From CAZGMC01 sp964526565 (GTDB lineage Bacteria > Pseudomonadota > Alphaproteobacteria > DSM-16000 > Inquilinaceae): a stretch of DNA of 6,305 bases. The notes beneath the pieces are model-generated. The model saw only the letters and a program-made list of their open reading frames with translations. It was not told the DNA's origin and ran no database searches. The stretch spans positions 1-6,305 of the forward strand of contig CAZGMC010000139.1 of assembly GCA_964526565.1 (NCBI GenBank), in the 5' to 3' direction. Shown here one piece after another: positions 1 through 6,305 of this stretch. Position 1 is the stretch's first letter, and every line of letters starts with the position of its first letter. The position numbers and the translations under genes are program-made.

Positions 1-9
1 CGGTTCTGG

Positions 10-32
10 CTGCGAAAAGCTGGGCTTCGCAG
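10..32 (-). terminator. Hairpin just downstream of mutS, possible terminator
   Basis: Seven-base arms CTGCGAA (10-16) and TTCGCAG (26-32) are perfectly complementary. The stem extends to nine pairs with GC/GC if a two-base AA bulge is allowed. The hairpin begins four bases beyond the mutS stop codon, where a transcript end is expected. No T-run follows it in the mutS direction, so an intrinsic terminator is not proven. It could instead be a 3'-end stabilising structure or a Rho-assisted stop. Confidence 0.4.
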
Positions 33-35
33 GGC

Positions 36-2816
<2,781 letters not shown>

Positions 2817-2854
2817 GGCAACGGTAATCCGGGCTTGGAGGCTTGGTCCCCGGC

Positions 2855-2884
2855 ACCCTAGCACGGCGATGCGCCGCCTGTGCA
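2855..2884 (-). promoter_or_regulatory. Candidate mutS promoter
   Basis: Read on the minus strand, TGCACA (2884-2879) and TAGGGT (2860-2855) are separated by 18 bases, which is sigma70-like spacing. Transcription would begin near 2848, giving a short leader before the GTG at 2816. Both hexamers are imperfect, and no transcript data are available. If real, this excludes the longer reading frame to 3011 as the true start. Confidence 0.3.
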
Positions 2885-2919
2885 GCGTGCGTCGAGCCGG
2901 TGCGAGGACCGGCCACACC

Positions 2920-2999
2920 GGGGGACACGGCGACACGGCGACACGATGACGGGGGGACACGGGGGCACGGGGGACGGGGGGACACGGGGGCACGATGAC
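2920..2999 (+). repeat. G-run minisatellite with G-quadruplex potential
   Basis: The segment is built from GACAC/GGGGG modules. The 18-base unit GGGGGGACACGGGGGCAC occurs perfectly twice (2951-2968 and 2976-2993), separated by seven bases. The pair is flanked on both sides by GATGAC (2945-2950 and 2994-2999). Five runs of five or six G lie on the plus strand (2951-2956, 2961-2965, 2969-2973, 2976-2981, 2986-2990) with loops of 2-4 bases, which is a textbook G-quadruplex arrangement. A further G5 run is at 2920-2924. GACACGG and CGACACGG units continue the pattern on the left. The segment lies upstream of mutS, with the G-rich strand as template relative to mutS. Confidence 0.85.
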
Positions 3000-3007
3000 A
3001 CGGCCGG

Positions 3008-3035
3008 TCACGGAAAGATCACGGATCGCGTCACG
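3008..3035. repeat. Three TCACG repeats at helical spacing
   Basis: TCACGGA at 3008-3014, TCACGGA at 3019-3025 and TCACG at 3031-3035 begin 11 and 12 bases apart, close to one DNA turn. Such phasing would suit a regulator binding one face of the helix. GTCAC recurs at 3123-3127 and 3137-3141. The element may also simply be a decayed edge of the neighbouring minisatellite. No regulator is assigned. Confidence 0.4.
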
Positions 3036-3117
3036 CCGCAGTGCAGCGCCACCGATTCGGCCGCCGGCCGGGCGACTTGACCGCTTTTTGTTGCAAGTGG
3101 CAGTGCGGAAGGATGTG

Positions 3118-3132
3118 TTAATGTCACGTTAA
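3118..3132. promoter_or_regulatory. CtrA-type box (TTAA-N7-TTAA)
   Basis: TTAA at 3118-3121 and TTAA at 3129-3132 are separated by exactly seven bases. This is the full-length consensus bound by the alphaproteobacterial cell-cycle regulator CtrA. The site lies in an AT-rich island about 140 bases upstream of the CHAP gene start. CtrA often binds over the -35 region, and here a weak -10-like TTACTA/TACTAG lies at 3154-3160, so transcription toward the CHAP gene might begin near 3165. The sequence match is direct. Binding and target gene are inferred. Confidence 0.5.
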
Positions 3133-3163
3133 AGGCGTCACATGAAGTTTAAGTTACTAGATC

Positions 3164-3177
3164 TTGATTCATATCAA
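3164..3177. promoter_or_regulatory. FNR/FixK-type box (TTGAT-N4-ATCAA)
   Basis: TTGATTCATATCAA is a perfect dyad and matches every defined base of the FNR/FixK/Anr consensus TTGAT-N4-ATCAA, the site of oxygen- or redox-responsive Crp-family regulators. Its centre (3170.5) would place an activated start near 3212 if it works at -41.5 toward the CHAP gene. If transcription instead starts near 3165 from the CtrA-type site, the box would overlap the start and act as an operator. It is too far from the mutS start to be an obvious mutS element. Confidence 0.5.
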
Positions 3178-3270
3178 AAATCTTGCTGCTGTCCCGGTCC
3201 CGGGTTGTCCAGGGGGCGCCGTCATGGTCCGCTATTGGCGGAGGTTCGTCGCTCGAAAGGGGAAAAGCCA

Positions 3271-3843
3271 GTGAGATGGTTCACGAAAAACATGCTGCCG
3301 CTGATGGCGGCCGTCGTTGTCCTCTTCGCCGTCGCGGCGCCGGCCGAGGCGCAATACTGCGTCCGCTATGCGCGCAGCCTGACCGGGATCAGCGTCAGCG
3401 GCAACGCCTGGGCGTGGTGGGACAACGCCGCCGGGCTTTATCCGCGCGGCCAGGAGCCGATGATCGGCTCGGTCATGGTGTTCCAGCGCGGCCGCCGCGG
3501 CGGCATGGGGCTGGGCCACGTCTCGGCGGTGACCGGCATCGTCGACGACCGCACCATCCTGGTCACGCACAGCTTCGGCGGCCCCTATCTGTGGCGCGAC
3601 GTGCCGATCGTCGACGTGTCGCAGGCCAACGACTGGTCGCGCGTGCGCGTCTGGCATGGCCCGACCCGGCAGATGGGCACGACCGAGTTCGCCATCTACG
3701 GCTTCGTCTATCCCCGCGAGCCCGAGCCGACCGTGACCGCCGAGCGGGCCGTGACCGCCGAGCGCGCCGGGACCGTGGATCGCCCCGCCGGCGCCTCGGC
3801 GTCAGGGGCAGGCCTGTCGAGCCGGCTGTCGTCGCTGCAGTAG
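3271..3843 (+). CDS. Secreted CHAP-domain protein, putative peptidoglycan hydrolase
   Basis: The product is 190 residues from a GTG preceded by a good ribosome-binding site (AAGGGG, about nine bases upstream). The in-frame ATG at 3142 gives 43 extra residues without meaning. Residues 1-27 form a signal peptide: basic start (Arg2, Lys6), hydrophobic core 8-23, and cleavage probably after AEA (27), placing the mature protein in the periplasm. Residues 28-147 resemble small alphaproteobacterial CHAP (NlpC/P60-like Cys peptidase or amidase) proteins. Cys30 is the expected nucleophile, three residues into the mature chain, and His83 lies in GLGHVSAV. The later block DVPIVDVSQANDWSRVRVW is also typical. 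Where relatives usually have H-A-N-W, this protein has HSFG (100-103), so the third polar active-site residue may be missing. The tail from 148 is Pro/Glu/Ala/Ser-rich and contains a VTAERA duplication. A role in wall remodelling during growth or division is inferred. No partner gene is adjacent. Confidence 0.85.
   Translation: MRWFTKNMLPLMAAVVVLFAVAAPAEAQYCVRYARSLTGISVSGNAWAWWDNAAGLYPRGQEPMIGSVMVFQRGRRGGMGLGHVSAVTGIVDDRTILVTHSFGGPYLWRDVPIVDVSQANDWSRVRVWHGPTRQMGTTEFAIYGFVYPREPEPTVTAERAVTAERAGTVDRPAGASASGAGLSSRLSSLQ
3733..3768 (+). repeat. Tandem 18-bp duplication encoding VTAERA twice
   Basis: Two adjacent 18-base copies differ at a single base near the end (GCGGGCC versus GCGCGCC). They encode residues 155-160 and 161-166 of the CHAP protein, both VTAERA. 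The duplication lies in the low-complexity C-terminal tail outside the catalytic domain. It looks like a recent slippage-type duplication. Confidence 0.85.
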
Positions 3844-3920
3844 CGCCAGAAGCCTGGGTCGCCCCTTGCGGCCGGTCGGCGTGCATACTTTGTGACCGAT
3901 ACGCCTGCGTTCCTTCCGAC

Positions 3921-3968
3921 TAAGGCCACGGCGCTGGTGACATGGGCCGGTGGTCACCTTAAAATTTT
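3921..3968 (+). terminator. Hairpin-forming stretch after the CHAP gene, possible terminator
   Basis: Two alternative stems exist. GGTGAC (3936-3941) pairs with GTCACC (3953-3958). TAAGG plus CCAC (3921-3929) pairs with GTGG and CCTTA (3950-3961) around a three-base bulge. The AT-rich AAATTTT follows directly, which could serve as a weak release tract. The position, about 80 bases beyond the CHAP stop and upstream of the CBS gene, suits termination or a regulatory dyad for the CBS gene. I found no convincing promoter in the rest of 3844-4077. Confidence 0.3.
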
Positions 3969-4077
3969 CCTGTTCGGCCCGCCGGCGCCGGTCGCGGTGA
4001 TGACCGCGCCCTGCGGCGTTGCGGCGGCGTCACCGGCGTGCCGGACCGAACCAACCATTCAAATCCGGGAGACGTCC

Positions 4078-4533
4078 ATGAAGGTCGAGAATTTCGTGGA
4101 GAAGCATCGCGGGCCGGTGTTCACGGTCAGCCCTCAGGACACGGTCGCCGAGGTGTCGCGCAAGTTCGGCGAGACCATAGGCGACAAGCGCTATTCGGCC
4201 GCCGTGGTCTGCGAGGAGGGCGACAAGGTCGTCGGCATCGTCTCGCTGGGCGACATCACGTGGACGCTCGGCCGGCTCGAGGAGAAGGCGCCGGGGCTCG
4301 AGGTCTGCCATATCATGAGCAAGGAGGTGTCCTCCTGCACCATGGACGACATGCTGGAGGACGTGCTCAAGCGCATGGCCGAACAGGGCATCCGCCACAT
4401 GCCGGTGATCAAGAACGGCCGGTTGGCCGGGCTGGTGGCCCGCCGCGAGGCGCTGGAGTTCCTGTACCACTGGGCCAAGCTCGACGTCGACAACCTGACC
4501 GAGTGGCTGTTCAACTCTGACGCAAGGTACTGA
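4078..4533 (+). CDS. Stand-alone CBS-pair protein
   Basis: The product is 151 residues. The ATG is preceded by GGGAGA (4067-4072) at five bases' spacing, which fixes the start. Two CBS motifs fill nearly the whole chain, with no signal peptide, membrane segment or extra catalytic domain. The first spans about residues 8-65 and contains GIVSLGDI (53-60). The second spans about 76-130 and contains RHMPVIKNGRLAGLV (106-120). CBS pairs usually bind adenosine nucleotides and sense energy state or regulate a partner. In the first motif the ribose-contacting Ser-x-x-Asp is present (Ser56, Asp59). In the second it is replaced by Ala121 and Glu124, so one site may not bind nucleotide in the usual way. 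The partner is unknown. The upstream gap is 234 bases, so co-transcription with the CHAP gene is possible but not favoured. Confidence 0.9.
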   Translation: MKVENFVEKHRGPVFTVSPQDTVAEVSRKFGETIGDKRYSAAVVCEEGDKVVGIVSLGDITWTLGRLEEKAPGLEVCHIMSKEVSSCTMDDMLEDVLKRMAEQGIRHMPVIKNGRLAGLVARREALEFLYHWAKLDVDNLTEWLFNSDARY

Positions 4534-4551
4534 TTGCCGCAGGGCCGTTTT

Positions 4552-4580
4552 CTCCGGCGGCACCCGCCGTCCCGCCGGAG
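4552..4580. terminator. Hairpin between convergent CBS and dapB 3' ends
   Basis: CTCCGGCGG (4552-4560) and CCGCCGGAG (4572-4580) form a perfect nine-base GC-rich stem with an 11-base loop. It lies in the 62-base gap between the CBS stop (4533) and the dapB stop (4596), where a shared bidirectional stop would be expected. The flank has TTTT on the CBS side (before the stem on the plus strand) and no T-run after the stem on either strand, so it is not a classical intrinsic terminator. Confidence 0.5.
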
Positions 4581-4595
4581 GCGGCCCGCGCGGTC

Positions 4596-5393
4596 CTACA
4601 GTCCCAGCACATCCGTCATGCCGTACAGCCCGGGCGCCCGGCCGTGCGCCCAGCGGGCGGCCTGCAGGGCACCGCGGGCAAAGATGTCGCGGCTGGCTGC
4701 CCGGTGGGTCAGCTCGATGCGCTCGGCCGGGCCGGCGAAAATCACCGTGTGCTCGCCGACCACGTCGCCGCCGCGCAGGGTGGCGAAGCCGATGTCGCCG
4801 CGGCGGCGCTCACCCGTTTGGCCCGCGCGGCTCAGCACGGCGTGGGCGTCGAGGCCGATGCCGCGTCCGGCCGCCGCGGCACGGCCCAGCGCCAGGGCCG
4901 TGCCCGACGGGGCGTCGACCTTGTGGCGGTGGTGCATCTCGACGACCTCGATGTCGAAGCCCTCGTCCAGCGCCGCCGCGACCCGCTCCACCAGCGCCAG
5001 CAGCAGGTTGACTCCCAGGCTCATATTGGGCGCCCGCACGATCGCAGTATGCCGCGCCGCCTTGGCCAGCGCCTCCTGATGCGCCGCCGTCAGGCCGGTG
5101 GTGCCGACGACGTGCACCGTCTTGCCCTGTGCCGCCAGGGCGGCGAACGCCGTCGTGGCGTCGGGCGTGGTGAAGTCGATCACGGCATCCGCCTCGGCGA
5201 ACAGCGGTGCGGCGTCGTCGCCAATGGTGATGCCGATCGGGCCGCCGCCGACCAGCGGGCCGATGTCGCTGCCGACCGCCGCCGCGCCGGGCCGTTCCAC
5301 CGCGCCGGCCAGTGTCAGGTCGCCGCTCGCCAGCACCTGGCGCAGCACTGTCGTGCCCATGCGCCCGGCGCACCCGACCACGCCGATTCTCAT
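4596..5393 (-). CDS. dapB: 4-hydroxy-tetrahydrodipicolinate reductase DapB
   Basis: DapB reduces 4-hydroxy-tetrahydrodipicolinate with NAD(P)H in the cytoplasm, on the pathway to meso-diaminopimelate (peptidoglycan) and lysine. The 265-residue product has the normal family length. The N-terminal nucleotide-binding glycine motif GVVGCAGRMG is at residues 4-13, followed by DFTTP (73-77), GTTG (98-100 region) and APNMS (121-125). The catalytic signature EMHHRHKVDAPSGTA starts at Glu152 and includes His154, His155 and Lys158. The start is the ATG at 5393, with GGGAG eight bases upstream and the canonical MRIGVVG beginning. An in-frame ATG eight codons upstream (MADKGAQ) is possible but less likely. 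The gene is divergent from dnaK and convergent with the CBS gene, so it is probably monocistronic. No clear promoter was recognised for it in the 299-base gap. Confidence 0.97.
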   Translation of the reverse strand: MRIGVVGCAGRMGTTVLRQVLASGDLTLAGAVERPGAAAVGSDIGPLVGGGPIGITIGDDAAPLFAEADAVIDFTTPDATTAFAALAAQGKTVHVVGTTGLTAAHQEALAKAARHTAIVRAPNMSLGVNLLLALVERVAAALDEGFDIEVVEMHHRHKVDAPSGTALALGRAAAAGRGIGLDAHAVLSRAGQTGERRRGDIGFATLRGGDVVGEHTVIFAGPAERIELTHRAASRDIFARGALQAARWAHGRAPGLYGMTDVLGL

Positions 5394-5437
5394 TGCCTGC
5401 GCTCCCTTGTCTGCCATTGCTGCGGACCTCGACCTTC

Positions 5438-5508
5438 CCCACTTTAACCGGAGCGGGCGGGCGATCGCGAGGGGCCCGAAAGGGTTCCTGACCTGGGGTG
5501 AAAGTGGG
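5438..5508. repeat. Spaced inverted repeat in the dapB-dnaK divergent region
   Basis: CCCACTTTAACC (5438-5449) and GGTGAAAGTGGG (5497-5508) are inverted copies matching at 11 of 12 positions, 47 bases apart. A second local dyad follows (GGGTC at 5506-5510 with GACCC at 5521-5525), ending just before the dnaK -35 element. The placement between two divergent promoters could suit a looping regulator. Chance occurrence is not excluded and no regulator is assigned. Confidence 0.4.
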
Positions 5509-5529
5509 TCGGATCCGCCGGACCCGGCG

Positions 5530-5561
5530 GTTGCAGCCACTCTGCGATACACCTATATGAC
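5530..5561 (+). promoter_or_regulatory. dnaK promoter, RpoH (sigma32) type
   Basis: GTTG (5530-5533) followed after 18 bases by CCTATATGAC (5552-5561) closely matches the alphaproteobacterial RpoH consensus CTTG-N17/18-CYTATNTNNG. Only the first base of the -35 and the last base of the -10 element differ. The same bases read as sigma70: TTGCAG (5531-5536), 17 bases, TATATG (5554-5559). Transcription would start near 5566, giving a leader of about 127 bases. Dual basal and heat-shock control of dnaK is a reasonable inference. Confidence 0.65.
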
Positions 5562-5635
5562 CCGCAGGTTAAGGCGCGCCCGTGCCGCTTATGGCAGCGG
5601 GCAGCGCCCATCAGATAGAGGAGAGCGGGGGCCGC

Positions 5636-5660
5636 AGCGGTGCCTCGCGTGAGGGCCGCT
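5636..5660 (+). promoter_or_regulatory. Stem-loop in the dnaK leader
   Basis: AGCGG (5636-5640) pairs with CCGCT (5656-5660), and CCTC with GAGG closes a GCGT loop, making a nine-pair hairpin with a small internal loop. GAGCGG at 5623-5628 can instead pair with CCGCTC at 5656-5661, so two mutually exclusive folds exist. The hairpin ends about 20 bases before the ribosome-binding site AAGAGG (5681-5686) and does not visibly sequester it. A role in mRNA stability is as likely as regulation. Confidence 0.35.
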
Positions 5661-5692
5661 CCGAGTCCGCCGAAACTGGAAAGAGGATTCCG

Positions 5693-6305
<613 letters not shown>

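Larger units (their letters stand above)
2817..3270. other. Non-coding divergent region between mutS and the CHAP gene
   Basis: I see no credible gene in these 454 bases. The mutS-frame extension to 3011 is Pro/Val/Ser-rich minisatellite translation without MutS similarity. The plus-strand extension of the CHAP frame back to 3142 has no recognisable protein character and lies upstream of a well-placed ribosome-binding site. From left to right the region holds a candidate mutS promoter, a G-run minisatellite (2920-2999), spaced TCACG repeats (3008-3035), and an AT-rich island (about 3077-3180) that stands out in this GC-rich window and contains CtrA-type and FNR-type boxes. Its length and content suggest two independently controlled, divergent promoters. 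Confidence 0.7.

Noticed and set aside
2817..3011. Upstream extension of the mutS frame (65 extra codons)
   Set aside because: The translation is Pro/Val/Ser/Arg-rich and comes from the GACAC/GGGGG minisatellite. It has no MutS character, and it crosses the candidate promoter.
3091..3121. TTGCAA and TGTTAA as a sigma70 promoter for the CHAP gene
   Set aside because: The spacing is 19 bases and both hexamers are weak, so it is not listed as a promoter.
3142..3270. ATG-initiated extension of the CHAP protein
   Set aside because: It would place 43 non-hydrophobic residues before the signal peptide and overlap the FNR-type box. The GTG at 3271 has a good ribosome-binding site and a direct signal-peptide start.
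3892..4077. Upstream extension of the CBS gene frame
   Set aside because: The ATG at 4078 has a well-spaced GGGAGA, begins a normal CBS protein, and the extension has no family resemblance.
5394..5552. Upstream extension of the dapB frame
   Set aside because: The canonical DapB N-terminus MRIGVVG starts at 5393 with a ribosome-binding site. The extension would overlap the dnaK promoter.

Overview
The window is GC-rich throughout and reads as alphaproteobacterial chromosome. The evidence for this is the style of the MutS, DapB and DnaK sequences, a small exported CHAP protein of a type common in that class, an exact CtrA-type box, and a heat-shock promoter of the alphaproteobacterial RpoH form. 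No mobile element, tRNA, rRNA or CRISPR array was seen.

Layout from left to right. (1) mutS lies on the minus strand and fills the left half (36-2816). It is a complete mismatch-repair ATPase whose N-terminal tail is encoded by a 12-bp tandem repeat. (2) A 454-bp non-coding divergent region (2817-3270) holds a G-run minisatellite with strong G-quadruplex potential, helically spaced TCACG repeats, and an AT-rich island with an exact TTAA-N7-TTAA (CtrA-type) box and an exact TTGAT-N4-ATCAA (FNR/FixK-type) box. (3) A secreted CHAP-domain cell-wall hydrolase-like gene is on the plus strand (3271-3843). (4) After a 234-bp gap with a hairpin-forming stretch comes a stand-alone CBS-pair protein on the plus strand (4078-4533). 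(5) dapB (lysine and diaminopimelate synthesis) lies convergent to it on the minus strand (4596-5393), with a hairpin between the two 3' ends. (6) A 299-bp divergent region carries a likely RpoH/sigma70 promoter for dnaK. (7) The 5' end of dnaK is on the plus strand from 5693 and is cut by the window edge.

Most genes here are housekeeping (DNA repair, peptidoglycan precursor synthesis, chaperone) and sit as separate transcription units rather than one operon. The part most worth a second look is the mutS/CHAP divergent region. It places cell-cycle-type and oxygen-type regulatory boxes upstream of a putative peptidoglycan hydrolase whose third active-site position looks changed. I found no clear evidence of a wholly new multi-gene system.
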